From assembly GCF_900240335.1 (NCBI RefSeq), contig NZ_LT964979.1:1178001-1242000 (forward strand): a stretch of 64,000 nt of DNA, read 5' to 3'. Numbering within the stretch: the first letter of the stretch is position 1; each line of letters starts with the position of its first letter. The notes under the pieces were generated by a model. It did no database searches and was not told where the DNA came from. It worked only from the letters and a program-made list of their open reading frames with translations. The position numbers were made by a program, and so were the translations under genes. Source of the stretch: Flavimobilis massiliensis (GTDB taxonomy: Bacteria > Actinomycetota > Actinomycetes > Actinomycetales > Cellulomonadaceae). Shown piece after piece: positions 1 to 8,297 of the stretch.

Positions 1-83
1 ATGCTCGGCTTGAGCTCGTCGTACGTCACCTCCACCGTGAGCTTGACCTTCGTGGGCTCGAGGGTTTCGACGGCGCTCTTCAC
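1..83 (-). CDS. tig: trigger factor, N-terminal 27 codons (partial at window edge)
   Basis: Ribosome-associated peptidyl-prolyl isomerase and chaperone; only the N-terminus is in the window. The translation KSAVETLEPTKVKLTVEV followed by YDELKPS is the conserved start of actinobacterial trigger factor. The start is GTG at 81-83, chosen because GGAG lies about 9 nt upstream and the family begins at this point. A TAGGAT -10-like hexamer sits upstream at 204-209 on the same strand, so the promoter is probably still in place although foreign DNA begins nearby. Confidence 0.85.
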   Translation of the reverse strand, partial: MKSAVETLEPTKVKLTVEVTYDELKPS

Positions 84-140
84 TTCGATGAACTCCAGCA
101 AGTCGGGGGGCGACCCGGGGTGACCGTGATCGACCAGGTG

Positions 141-159
141 GTGCCGGCTCAGCCGGCAC
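141..159. repeat. perfect 9-bp inverted repeat upstream of tig
   Basis: GTGCCGGCT and AGCCGGCAC are separated by one base. It lies in the tig leader, 58 nt upstream of the GTG start. It could be a leader hairpin or an operator; the sequence does not decide. Confidence 0.4.
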
Positions 160-334
160 GGCTGACGGGCGGCCACGCGCCGAGGCGCGCGGGTAACCCT
201 GGAATCCTACTCCACGTGGGCTCTTGGGGCCCGCGCCGTGGACGTGACGTGCGTCCGGGCGGTCCCGGCCCGGGATACCGTCGAGCCTGGCGGCGACGAA
301 GAGGCTGCTCGACGCGACGGCGCGCCAGCTCGCG

Positions 335-1213
335 ATGGCGCAGATCGAGGAGTCGACCTCGGACAACGCCCGCGTGGTCGCGGCGAACGTCTCTGCGATG
401 GAGGCCGCGCTGCGGCTGGCTGACCACCTGGACGCTTCGGCGATCCTTGAGATGCACCGCGTGCTGCTCATCGCTCAGCGCGACGCCGAGCAGCACGCAG
501 GACGTTTCCGCGATCAGCTGGTGTGGGTCGGCACGAGCGCGGTGTCACCGCGGGGAGCCGCGCACGTCGCGCCGCACCACGAGCGCGCCCCCGGTGCGAT
601 CGAGGACCTGGTGGCGTTCATGGCGCGCGACGACCTGCCGGTCCTGGTCCAGGCAGCGATCGCCCACGCACAGTTCGAGACGATCCACCCCTTCGTCGAC
701 GGCAACGGCCGCACGGCGCGCGCAATCGTCCACGCCCTGCTGCGATCCAAGGGCTTGGTCGTCAGCACGACTGCGCCCGTCTCTGCTGGCCTGCTGACGG
801 ACACCCGCGCGTACACGGACGCGCTCCAGGCGTACCGGCGCGGTGACGCGGCCCCGATCGTCGAGCAGTTCACGCGAGCGTCCCTCTTCGCCACAAGCTC
901 AGGAACGCGGCTCGTCGACGAACTGACCGCCCAGCTCGATGACGCGCGCACGGCGCTGAAGGAGATGCGACTGCGCAGCGACGCCGGCGCCTGGAAGGTC
1001 TTGCCGACGCTCGTCGCGCAGCCCGTCCTCAACGTCCGCTTCCTGCAGGCTCACCTCGGCATGAACCAGGTTGGCGCACACCGTGCGCTCGACCAGCTCG
1101 TGGCAGCGGGCGTTCTGGCCGAGCGCACAGGTCGGCGCCGCAACCGGGTATGGCAGCACGCCGGCATCGTCGCTGTGCTCGACGCCTACGCGGAGGACCT
1201 GCGGCGCGAGTAA
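335..1213 (+). CDS. Fic/DOC family protein, 5'-truncated
   Basis: Fic proteins transfer AMP (or another phosphate-containing group) to target hydroxyls. The catalytic motif HPFVDGNGRTAR is at about residues 118-129, and a winged-helix-like C-terminal region follows (residues 220-290). Full-length relatives usually have about 360-400 residues; this frame gives 292 from the first ATG. The frame stays open upstream only to a stop at 245-247, so the N-terminal region is missing. The inhibitory helix motif (S/T-x-x-x-E-G/N) is degraded: AMAQIEEST stands where family members have a Ser-containing motif. No convincing ribosome site precedes the ATG. Probably a decayed or dysregulated gene; the HPFxDGNGR core is intact. 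Confidence 0.75.
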   Translation: MAQIEESTSDNARVVAANVSAMEAALRLADHLDASAILEMHRVLLIAQRDAEQHAGRFRDQLVWVGTSAVSPRGAAHVAPHHERAPGAIEDLVAFMARDDLPVLVQAAIAHAQFETIHPFVDGNGRTARAIVHALLRSKGLVVSTTAPVSAGLLTDTRAYTDALQAYRRGDAAPIVEQFTRASLFATSSGTRLVDELTAQLDDARTALKEMRLRSDAGAWKVLPTLVAQPVLNVRFLQAHLGMNQVGAHRALDQLVAAGVLAERTGRRRNRVWQHAGIVAVLDAYAEDLRRE

Positions 1214-1711
1214 CCGCGACTGACCTGCGACGAAGCAAGAGAAGAGACCCGCCGTCGCCACGCCAAGGGCCACCAGCGGTTCTTCACCCGCACCCACGGC
1301 CGCGAGAACGCCACGGCTGCCCAGCGTCGGACCAAGGCCTTCACCCAGGAGACCGTCTCCGTCTCCAGCGCCGTCCTCGCCAAGCACCACCAGCCCCACC
1401 GCTGGGGCACCCCCGAATGGATCGCCGCCTACTCGCGACGCACGGCCGTCGAAGGAGCCTTCGGCGTCCTCAAGGCCCGCACCGGATACGCCATGACCCG
1501 CGGCTGGACCCGCGCCATCGGCATCACCGCCAACGCGCTCATGGTCACCGCAGCCATCGTCCAGTACAACATCCAGGTCATCCGCCGCTGGGCGGCAAAG
1601 AACGCCCTCAACGACGCCGAGCTCTACGACACCCCGGCCGACGTGGATGACGCGCCGAGCGGCCCGCGCGTTGCCGCCAACCCGCAGCGACCCGGCGCAC
1701 CGCCCGCCGCC
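1214..1711 (+). pseudogene. transposase C-terminal remnant
   Basis: The frame directly after the fic stop, unchanged in phase, encodes a fragment with no start codon of its own. It contains WGTPEWIAAYSRR, then VEGAFGVLKA, then RGWTRAIGITANALMVTAA, the pattern at the C-terminus of actinobacterial DDE transposases (WG-PEW, VEG-FG-LK, RGW-R). The N-terminal two thirds, with the first catalytic Asp residues, are absent. It is a relic of an older insertion. The exact family is uncertain. Confidence 0.6.
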
Positions 1712-1893
1712 TGACCCCGCACGGCACGCCGCGCACCGAACTCCACAGCCACACCCACGCAGCCCGCAGGCCCCAGAGCCTGACGGGCTACCAGTGATTC
1801 TCCGCACGCCCTCGAACTACCCCGAGCGAGCGTCACTGCGCGCCGCCGGCGTCCCGCGCACAGCACTGCACCCATCGACAGCTGTCCGAAACG

Positions 1894-1945
1894 GACAGAA
1901 CCCCTCACCCAGAGCCCCGCAGGGCTCTCGACGAGAGGTTCTGTC
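1894..1945. repeat. nested inverted repeat (GACAGAACC / GGTTCTGTC)
   Basis: GACAGAACC at 1894-1902 pairs perfectly with GGTTCTGTC at 1937-1945. Inside it AGAGCCC (1911-1917) pairs with GGGCTCT (1922-1928). CTGTCCG AAA CGGACAG overlaps the left arm (1881-1897). The surrounding 1712-1976 holds no credible gene. The structure may be a terminator or one end of the older mobile element whose transposase remnant precedes it. Confidence 0.5.
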
Positions 1946-1976
1946 ACTACGACCGGTGAAGATATGTCACCAGTCC

Positions 1977-1992
1977 ATCGTCGGGGTGACAG
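1977..1992. repeat. left copy of 16-bp target-site duplication
   Basis: ATCGTCGGGGTGACAG abuts the left inverted repeat of the IS481-family element and is repeated exactly at 3353-3368 beyond the right inverted repeat. It copies the 3' end of tRNA-Pro plus four flanking bases. Confidence 0.85.
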
Positions 1993-3352
1993 TGTGATGG
2001 CTCAGCACATCCGCGACAGGTGTCTCAAGACATCCGCGACACCATGTCTCACGACATCGACGACACCGCCCGTGCGGCGGATGCTCAGCCATGTCCAAAG
2101 CCAAGATCGTCCTCACCGCGCTTCTCACCGAACGACTCACCGTCGCCGAGATCGCCGCGCGCTACGGCGTGCACCGCTCCTGGGTCTACCGGCTCAAGGC
2201 CCGCTACGAGGCCGAAGGTGACGCCGCACTCGAACCTCGTTCCCGGCGGCCCCACCACGTCCCCAGCACCACGCCGACAGCCACCATCGACCTCATCCTC
2301 GCCCTGCGAGCAGACCTCACCGGACGCGGCCTGGACGCCGGCGCCGACACCATCGGCTGGCACCTCGCGCATCACCACGCCACGGCCGTCTCCCGAGCCA
2401 CCATCAACCGCGTCCTCGCCCGCCACGATGCCCGCACGCCCGACCCGTCCAAGCGCCCCCGATCCTCCTGGGTCCGCTTTGCAGCCGACCTGCCCAACGA
2501 GACCTGGCAGTCCGACTTCACCCACTACCGGCTCACCAGCCCCGCAGGCACTCCCGGAGCCGACGTCGAGATCATCACCTGGCTCGACGACCACTCCCGC
2601 ATGGCCCTGCACATCTCCGCCCACCGACGCATCACGGCCGCGATCGTGCACTCCACGTTCACCAAAGCCGCAGGCCAGTACGGCTTCCCGGCCTCCACCC
2701 TCACCGACAACGGCATGGTCTACACCGTCCGTCTCGCCTCCAGGCCCGGAGGCCGCACCCGGCTCGAGACCGAGCTACGCGCCCGCGGCATCAAGCAGAA
2801 GAACTCCCGACCCAACCACCCCACCACCTGCGGCAAGGTCGAACGCTTCCAGCAGACGATGAAGAAGTGGCTCCGCGCCCAGGACCCACAACCGGCCTCC
2901 ATCGCCGAGCTGCAACAGCTCATAGATCGCTTCGCCCAGGAATACAACGAGAACAGGCCGCACCGCTCCCTCGAGCATCGCGCCACACCTGCCGCGGCCT
3001 ACAGCGCCCGCCCCAAAGCACGCCCCTCACGCGACCGATCCCGCGACACCCACGACAGGGTCCGCACCGATCGGATCGACAAATCAGGGGTCGTGACACT
3101 GCGCCACAACAACAAGCTCCACCACATCGGCATCGGCCGAACCCACGCCGGAACCTACGTCCGCATGCTCGTCCAGGACCTCGACATCATCGTCATCGAC
3201 GCCACCACCGGCGAGATCCTGCGCGAGCTCGTCCTCGATCCGACCAAGAACTACCAGCCCACCGGACGGCCACGAGGACCAGCCCCCGGACATGACAACG
3301 GCGGACCTACAATTTCGTAGGTCCGCCGTCGCGGATGTCCTGAGACATCACA
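1993..3352 (+). mobile_element. IS481-family insertion sequence, about 1360 bp, apparently intact
   Basis: The terminal inverted repeats are 25 nt (1993-2017 and 3328-3352), both starting TGTGATG and ending ACATCCGCGAC when read inward, with two mismatches. One full-length transposase lies between them. Two further TIR-like motifs follow the left end (2021-2040 and about 2044-2060: TGTCTCA-GACATC), probably additional transposase-binding sites. A perfect 16-bp duplication flanks the element, so insertion is recent or the copy is well preserved. Confidence 0.9.
2091..3320 (+). CDS. IS481 family transposase
   Basis: DDE transposase that cuts and joins the element ends. 409 residues: an N-terminal helix-turn-helix (residues 15-50, with TVAEIAARYGV), then an RNase H-like core with D in WQSDFTHY, D in LTDNG and E in GKVERF. 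The C-terminal region (NRPHRSLEHRATP) is typical of the family. No frameshift or internal stop is seen, so it is probably active. The ATG at 2091 is preceded by the promoter-side TIR repeats. Confidence 0.93.
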   Translation: MSKAKIVLTALLTERLTVAEIAARYGVHRSWVYRLKARYEAEGDAALEPRSRRPHHVPSTTPTATIDLILALRADLTGRGLDAGADTIGWHLAHHHATAVSRATINRVLARHDARTPDPSKRPRSSWVRFAADLPNETWQSDFTHYRLTSPAGTPGADVEIITWLDDHSRMALHISAHRRITAAIVHSTFTKAAGQYGFPASTLTDNGMVYTVRLASRPGGRTRLETELRARGIKQKNSRPNHPTTCGKVERFQQTMKKWLRAQDPQPASIAELQQLIDRFAQEYNENRPHRSLEHRATPAAAYSARPKARPSRDRSRDTHDRVRTDRIDKSGVVTLRHNNKLHHIGIGRTHAGTYVRMLVQDLDIIVIDATTGEILRELVLDPTKNYQPTGRPRGPAPGHDNGGPTIS

Positions 3353-3430
<78 letters not shown>

Positions 3431-3549
3431 CGGCCACGCACAGCGTGGTCCGTCGAGAAGCATAGAGGGTCCGGCGACCTCTGGGCGGCTGTGTCTCGTC
3501 CCCGGAGGTCCTGCTAAGGTATCCGTCGGTCCTGTTCCCACGGGACCAT

Positions 3550-3620
3550 GCGGATGTAGCTCAATGGTAGAGCCTCAGTCTTCCAAACTGATTACGCGGG
3601 TTCGATTCCCGTCATCCGCT
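3550..3620 (+). tRNA. tRNA-Gly(TCC)
   Basis: 71 nt with acceptor arms GCGGATG / CATCCGC, anticodon loop CTTCCAA (TCC) and T-loop TCGATTC. An encoded CCA follows at 3621-3623. It is divergent from tRNA-Pro, an arrangement seen near tig in related actinobacteria. Confidence 0.95.
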
Positions 3621-3644
3621 CCAGAGCTCGTCGCGACGCGGACA

Positions 3645-3690
3645 GTTCCGTGCGATGCATGTCACGACCTGTCCCACCTGCGCACGGAAC
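3645..3690. terminator. inverted repeat between tRNA-Gly and the monooxygenase
   Basis: GTTCCGTGCG (3645-3654) pairs perfectly with CGCACGGAAC (3681-3690), 26-nt loop. It may terminate tRNA-Gly or be an operator for the oxidoreductase gene starting 30 bp downstream. No T-tract follows, so terminator function is not assured. Confidence 0.4.
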
Positions 3691-3719
3691 AGTGGTCGCG
3701 CGCTCGGCGTTGACCGGGC

Positions 3720-4823
3720 ATGACGACGATCGACGAGCGCCCCGCCCCGGCCACGACGGATCACGGCCTGCTCGACGTCGTCGTCGTCGGAGCCGGCCAG
3801 GCGGGACTCTCGGCGTCCTACCACCTCCGTCGGCTCGGCACGGAACACGTCGTGCTCGACGCGAACCCCGGCCCGGGTGGTGCGTGGCGCCACCGCTGGC
3901 CGTCGCTGACGTTCGGCGGCGCGCACGGCATCGCCGACTTGCCAGGCCTCCCCCTCGGCACACCGGACCCGACCGAGCCCGCGAGCGCCGTCGTCGAGCG
4001 CTACTACGGCACGTACGAGGAACGGTTCGGCCTGCCCGTCGTGCGGCCCGTCCGCGTCACCGCGGTGACGTCCGACGACAGCCCGGAGGGCCCGCTCACG
4101 GTGACGACCGACGCCGGCACGTGGCACGCCCGCACACTCATCAACGCCACCGGCACGTGGGACCGGCCGCACTGGCCGTACGTCCCCGGCCGTGAGACGT
4201 TCCGGGGCCGCCAGATGCACACGCGCGACTTCTGGACGGTCGAGGACATGCGCGGCCAGGACGTCATCGTCGTGGGCGGTGGCACGTCGGCCGTGCAGCT
4301 GCTGCTCGCGCTCGAGGGCGTCGCCCGTACGACGACGTGGGCGACCCGCCGCGAACCAGCGTGGACGCCCACACCGTTCGACACCGCATGGGGTCTCGAC
4401 GTCGAGAATCGCGTCCGTGAGCGCACGCTCGCGGGACTCCCGACGCTCTCCGTCGTCGCTGCGACCGGCCTGCCCCTCACGCCGGAGTACCGCCGGGGCA
4501 TCGAGCGCGGAACGCTCGTCTCCCGGGGCATGTTCACGCGTATGGTGCCGGACGGCGTCGTGTTCACGAACGCTGACGGCACCGAGCGCACGGTCCGCGC
4601 GGACACTGTCGTGTGGGCGACGGGCTTCCGACCCTCCCTCGACCACCTCGCACCGCTGAGGCTACGCGAGCACGGTGGCGGCATCCGCACCGACGGCACG
4701 GTCGTCGACCGTGACCCGCGCGTCCTGCTCGTCGGCTACGGCGCGTCCGCGTCGACGCTCGGCGCGACGCGTGCCGGCAGGCGTGCGGCGCTCGCCGCGC
4801 ACGAACGCGCGGCGAGCGCCTGA
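3720..4823 (+). CDS. FAD/NADPH-dependent monooxygenase (flavin-containing monooxygenase family)
   Basis: Flavoprotein predicted to use NADPH and oxygen to oxidise a small substrate; the substrate cannot be read from sequence. 367 residues with an FAD Rossmann motif GAGQAG (residues 24-29), an NADPH Rossmann motif GGGTSA (about 186-191) and, just before it, FRGRQMHTRDFW, which fits the class B monooxygenase fingerprint FxGxxxHxxx(F/W). An ATG-type motif, WATGFRP, lies near the C-terminus. It appears to be a single-gene unit facing a convergent membrane protein gene. Its last 50 codons are duplicated at 6191-6343. Confidence 0.82.
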   Translation: MTTIDERPAPATTDHGLLDVVVVGAGQAGLSASYHLRRLGTEHVVLDANPGPGGAWRHRWPSLTFGGAHGIADLPGLPLGTPDPTEPASAVVERYYGTYEERFGLPVVRPVRVTAVTSDDSPEGPLTVTTDAGTWHARTLINATGTWDRPHWPYVPGRETFRGRQMHTRDFWTVEDMRGQDVIVVGGGTSAVQLLLALEGVARTTTWATRREPAWTPTPFDTAWGLDVENRVRERTLAGLPTLSVVAATGLPLTPEYRRGIERGTLVSRGMFTRMVPDGVVFTNADGTERTVRADTVVWATGFRPSLDHLAPLRLREHGGGIRTDGTVVDRDPRVLLVGYGASASTLGATRAGRRAALAAHERAASA

Positions 4824-4839
4824 GAGTGCCGGCGAAGCG

Positions 4840-6003
4840 TCAGCTGAAGAGCAGCGAGAGGACGATGAGCCCGAGCCCAGCGAGCACCGAGAATGCGACG
4901 AGGCAGGCAGCGTGCGGCACGAGCAGACTCTTGCTCGCCCCCGGTGCGAGCTGCACGAGGCCGGTGTAGAGCATGATCTCGGTGATGACCACGTACATGA
5001 TCATCATCGGTGTCCCGACGATCGTGAGCAGGCCGCCCCAGGCGAGCGAGGGGATGAGATTGAGGAGCGCGTAGCCGAGGAAGATGATGACGAACGGCGC
5101 GTACGCCGTCGCAGCAAGGTTCGCGGTCGTCCAGAACGGGACCGCCACCTGGCGGGTCCGCAGCGCCCACCCGAGGGTCGCAGCACGCAGCGCGCCCATC
5201 GCGACCGCGAGGACGAGACCGGCGAGCAGCATGCCGAAGACCATTCCCGCCGGAATGCTCACATCAGGCGAGTAGCTGCTGTACCCGCCCGTGATCCCGT
5301 TCATGAACGAGCCGAACAAGTTTGTCGTCGCACGAAGCGTGCGATTGACGAATCCGATCGCCAGCAGGCTCCCGACGAGCCCCCACCCCAGGAAGACGAC
5401 GAGCGGCCAGAGCCACGGCTTGCCCGTGAGCCCGGCGAACGAGCGACCGTGCGCGAGGGCGCCGTCCGTGTCGCCCTGCCACACGAGGCGCGGGATGTCG
5501 AGGAAGCCCTTCATCGTCACGGCCATGCCCGTCGGGGCCATCGGGGGAAGCGTGCCGGCCGCGGGGACCTGCCCGTAGCCAGGCTGCCCGTAGCCAGGCT
5601 GCCCGTAGCCAGGCTGCCCGTAGCCAGGCTGCTGGGCGTACGGCGCGTGCGCCTGCGCCGGGTCTGGCTGGGGATAGCCGGCGTGAGGCTGCGCATACGC
5701 CTGCTGCGGGTAGCCGGGCTGCGCGTACTGCGCCTGCGCGGGACCCGGCTGCGCGTAGCCGGGCTGCGCGTACTGCGCCTGCGCGGGACCCGGCTGCGCG
5801 TAGCCAGGCTGCGCGTACTGCGCCTGCGCGGGACCCGGCTGCGCGTAGCCAGGCTGCGCGTACTGCCCCGCCTGCGGCTGCGCCTGGGCCTGGGCCTGGG
5901 GGTAGACCTGGGCGGGGTCGACGGGCCCAGGAGTGGGACCCGGCGCGGGGTAGCCTCCCTGCGCGTGCGGGTCAGGAGCTCCGGTCGGGTACTCGGATGA
6001 CAT
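4840..6003 (-). CDS. Yip1-like membrane protein with repetitive Pro/Gln/Tyr N-terminus (paralogue A)
   Basis: Polytopic membrane protein of unknown role. 387 residues: a cytosolic-looking N-terminal 150 residues of YAQPGYAQPGPAQAQ and GYGQP repeats, then about five hydrophobic segments (residues 190-385). It shares GDTDGALA, ALGWALRTR-like and ASKSLLVPHA motifs with paralogue B at 8294-9283, so the two derive from one ancestor. The start ATG at 6003 has GGGAGG eight bases upstream, the same leader as paralogue B. It resembles actinobacterial Yip1-domain proteins; I cannot assign a substrate or partner beyond the adjacent lipoprotein. Confidence 0.7.
   Translation of the reverse strand: MSSEYPTGAPDPHAQGGYPAPGPTPGPVDPAQVYPQAQAQAQPQAGQYAQPGYAQPGPAQAQYAQPGYAQPGPAQAQYAQPGYAQPGPAQAQYAQPGYPQQAYAQPHAGYPQPDPAQAHAPYAQQPGYGQPGYGQPGYGQPGYGQVPAAGTLPPMAPTGMAVTMKGFLDIPRLVWQGDTDGALAHGRSFAGLTGKPWLWPLVVFLGWGLVGSLLAIGFVNRTLRATTNLFGSFMNGITGGYSSYSPDVSIPAGMVFGMLLAGLVLAVAMGALRAATLGWALRTRQVAVPFWTTANLAATAYAPFVIIFLGYALLNLIPSLAWGGLLTIVGTPMMIMYVVITEIMLYTGLVQLAPGASKSLLVPHAACLVAFSVLAGLGLIVLSLLFS
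5577..5636 (-). repeat. 15-bp coding tandem repeat (GYGQP), about 4 copies
   Basis: The 15-bp unit TAGCCAGGCTGCCCG (plus strand) repeats about four times and encodes GYGQP in the membrane protein linker. Identical unit DNA points to recent slippage expansion. Confidence 0.85.
5716..5865 (-). repeat. 45-bp coding tandem repeat, 3 copies plus a partial
   Basis: Units at 5716-5760, 5761-5805 and 5806-5850 plus 15 bp of a fourth; each encodes YAQPGYAQPGPAQAQ. Copies differ by single bases. Length variation between strains is likely. Confidence 0.88.
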
Positions 6004-6190
6004 GGTGGCCTCCCTGAAGGCGCGCTGGCGGGATCGCGCTCAGCTGTGAGCGTCGGGGACCCGGGGCTCCGGGATCGGGCGCCATCCTAACGCGAGCTGG
6101 TCGAAGAGCACCGAACGGGCTGCCGGTCGACCGGAGCTGGGGGCTTGACCCCTGATCGTTGACGCGTTCGATCCGCCGTCAGGCGCAGGG

Positions 6191-6343
6191 AGCGAGCGCG
6201 GTGGCGGCATCCGCGCCGACGGCACGGTCGTCGACCGTGACCCGCGCGTCCTGCTCGTCGGCTACGGCGCGTCCGCGTCGACGCTCGGCGCGACGCGTGC
6301 CGGCAGGCGCGCGGCGTTCGCCGCACGTCGCCGCACCGCCTGA
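6191..6343 (+). pseudogene. duplicated 3' end of the monooxygenase gene
   Basis: From GGTGGCGGCATCCGC (6200) onward this stretch is nearly identical to 4674-4800 of the monooxygenase gene. It keeps the reading frame for about 45 codons (GGGIRADGTVVDRDPRVLLV and on) to its own TGA at 6341-6343; the tails then diverge. No 5' part or start codon exists. The duplicate lies just beyond paralogue A, so that gene is bracketed by two copies of the same 3' end. Left by a tandem duplication with deletion, or by an insertion event. Confidence 0.85.
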
Positions 6344-6401
6344 GTGCAGACGGCGGGCCCGGGTCCACCTTCTCGACCCGGGCCCGCCGCTCAGCCAGCG
6401 C

Positions 6402-8297
6402 TCAGCGCAGTTGCGCCTCCGTGAAGACGTCGGGCGCCTGTGGCACGTCCGGTGCGCCCGGCACGGCGCCGCCGCCGTGGACCGCAGTGTCGACCGACGC
6501 GACCCCGGCACCACCTGCGCTCGCAGAAGCGACCCCGGCACCGCCCGCGCCCGCCGACGCGGCGGCGAGCGCCGCCGTCCGCTCCCGGCTCGCAGCCTGC
6601 GTGGCTCGCCACCACTGGGCGATCGCGCGGCGCTTCCACACCGCGACGCCCACGAGCGCGAGCGCGATGAGCCCACCGACGATGTTCCGCACGAGGCCCG
6701 CGACGGTCGTTCCCGTGACGTCCACGGACGTCGAGTTCGCGTAGCCGTCCGCGTCGACCCACGTGACCGTTCGGCCGTCGGCCTTCGCGGTCGTCGTCCC
6801 GAAGAAACCGCTGCTCACGGCAGCCTTCGCGCCGAAGGGCAGGTTGACGGCGACATGCGTTCCCTCGACCGGCGCTGAGGTGAGCCGCTCGCTGAGGTCC
6901 ATGCTCACGCGGAGGTCGAGGTCGATCGAGAAGAACGACCCCTCGTCCCGCGCCGAGTACGAGATGCCCGCGTAGCTGTCGAGCCGGTCCTCGAGCTCGT
7001 CCGCGGTCGCACCGACGATCGTCACGGTGACGCGCGTCGTCGTGCCGTCGTCGGTCCGCCCCAGCGTCCCGACGCCGTCGGCGGGCCGGAGCACCGACTC
7101 GATCGCGGCACCGTCACCGGCGGCAGCCGTCGGCAGCGAGAAGACGAGGCTCGCCTCGCCGGCGCCCGTCCGGTCGAGGTCGAGCGTGGCGTCGACGCGC
7201 GTGACGACGAGCGGGATCTCGTAGACGGAGGGCGTCCCCTCGGGGTCGCTCCTCACGTACGCCTGACCGTCGACGACGTCCTCGGCGAAGACGTCGCCCG
7301 ACACCCACGCCTCGGGCACGACGTGGAGGACCTCCGGTCGGTAGAGGTCCGGCGAGCACGTCGTCCCGCACACGAGCTTGTCGACGATCTCGACCTGCTG
7401 CCCGGTCGCGCGCTGGCTCTCCGTCCACGACCACACGGTCCCGGAGGTGCCGAGCAGCGTGTCAGTGCCCGCGGCGATCGCCGCGGCGTCGCCCGAGAAC
7501 GTCACCGTCCACACGTGGGAGCCGTCCGCGTCGGACGGCACGACGGTCGCGCCCGCGGGCAGGAGCTCCGTCATGGCAGCGTCGAGACCCGCGGCATCCT
7601 CCTGGTAGACCTCGGTGGGAAGGCCGAGGACGACGACCCGCGTGAACCCCGCGTCGCTGCGCGACGTCGTGACGCTGAGGTCACGGATGCCACGGTCCGC
7701 GACGTCGTTGACCCGGACGTACGAGGAGGAGGAATCGTAGTCCTTGTCGCCGACCTTCGCTGCCGTCGCGCCGTTCTCGACCGCGGCGTCCGCCGCGTCC
7801 TGATCGACGAGCTTGTCCTCGAGGAGTCCCGCGCCCACCCAGCCGAGAAGATCGGCCGACGTGAAGTTCTCCTCGAGCTCCACACCGCGCAGGAACGCGG
7901 TGTCGGCGACCGAGTGCGTGATCTCCGGCGTGATGTCCTTCCCCGAGGCCTCGAGGAGAGCCGTGACCTTCGCTGTGTAGTCCGCGAGGTCCGTGAACGC
8001 GAGGGTCATCGTCGTGACGAAGCCGTCGTCGGTCTCAGCAACCTTCGACATCGTCAACTGCTCGGGCAGGTGAGCCCTCACGGACTTCTCGATGGCCTTG
8101 GCGCCGCCCTCGACGCCCTCGGCGTCCGACGACGACAGGGTGACGCGCATGACTCGCTCGCCCGAGCCGTCGCCCTTGAGCTTGAGCGTCGTGTCAATAC
8201 GACCACCGCACGCGGATAGCACGAGCAGCGCCACGACCGCGGCGAACGCCGCGAGCGCCCGACGCCCCCGCGCGGGGGCCTGCAGCGGAGTGGTCAC
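6402..8297 (-). CDS. large membrane-anchored lipoprotein of unknown function
   Basis: Predicted lipoprotein, 631 residues. A signal peptide ends in the lipobox LSAC (Cys about 30); a long extracytoplasmic region of repeated beta-type segments follows (two CGTTC-region cysteines near the middle). A C-terminal membrane helix (about residues 540-560, NIVGGLIALALVGVAVW) and an Ala/Gly-rich tail complete it. The GTG start at 8297 overlaps the stop of paralogue B (GTGA), so the two are co-translated. An N-terminal lipid anchor plus a C-terminal helix is unusual. The family resembles DUF3153-type lipoproteins, a tentative assignment. Probably works with the Yip1-like proteins on both sides. Confidence 0.72.
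   Translation of the reverse strand: MTTPLQAPARGRRALAAFAAVVALLVLSACGGRIDTTLKLKGDGSGERVMRVTLSSSDAEGVEGGAKAIEKSVRAHLPEQLTMSKVAETDDGFVTTMTLAFTDLADYTAKVTALLEASGKDITPEITHSVADTAFLRGVELEENFTSADLLGWVGAGLLEDKLVDQDAADAAVENGATAAKVGDKDYDSSSSYVRVNDVADRGIRDLSVTTSRSDAGFTRVVVLGLPTEVYQEDAAGLDAAMTELLPAGATVVPSDADGSHVWTVTFSGDAAAIAAGTDTLLGTSGTVWSWTESQRATGQQVEIVDKLVCGTTCSPDLYRPEVLHVVPEAWVSGDVFAEDVVDGQAYVRSDPEGTPSVYEIPLVVTRVDATLDLDRTGAGEASLVFSLPTAAAGDGAAIESVLRPADGVGTLGRTDDGTTTRVTVTIVGATADELEDRLDSYAGISYSARDEGSFFSIDLDLRVSMDLSERLTSAPVEGTHVAVNLPFGAKAAVSSGFFGTTTAKADGRTVTWVDADGYANSTSVDVTGTTVAGLVRNIVGGLIALALVGVAVWKRRAIAQWWRATQAASRERTAALAAASAGAGGAGVASASAGGAGVASVDTAVHGGGAVPGAPDVPQAPDVFTEAQLR

Noticed and set aside
116..124. 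CGGGGTGAC near tig, matching part of the tRNA-Pro 3' end, as a possible second attachment site
   Set aside because: Only 9 bp match; far too short to claim integrative-element attachment, and the 16-bp repeats further right are fully explained as an IS target duplication.
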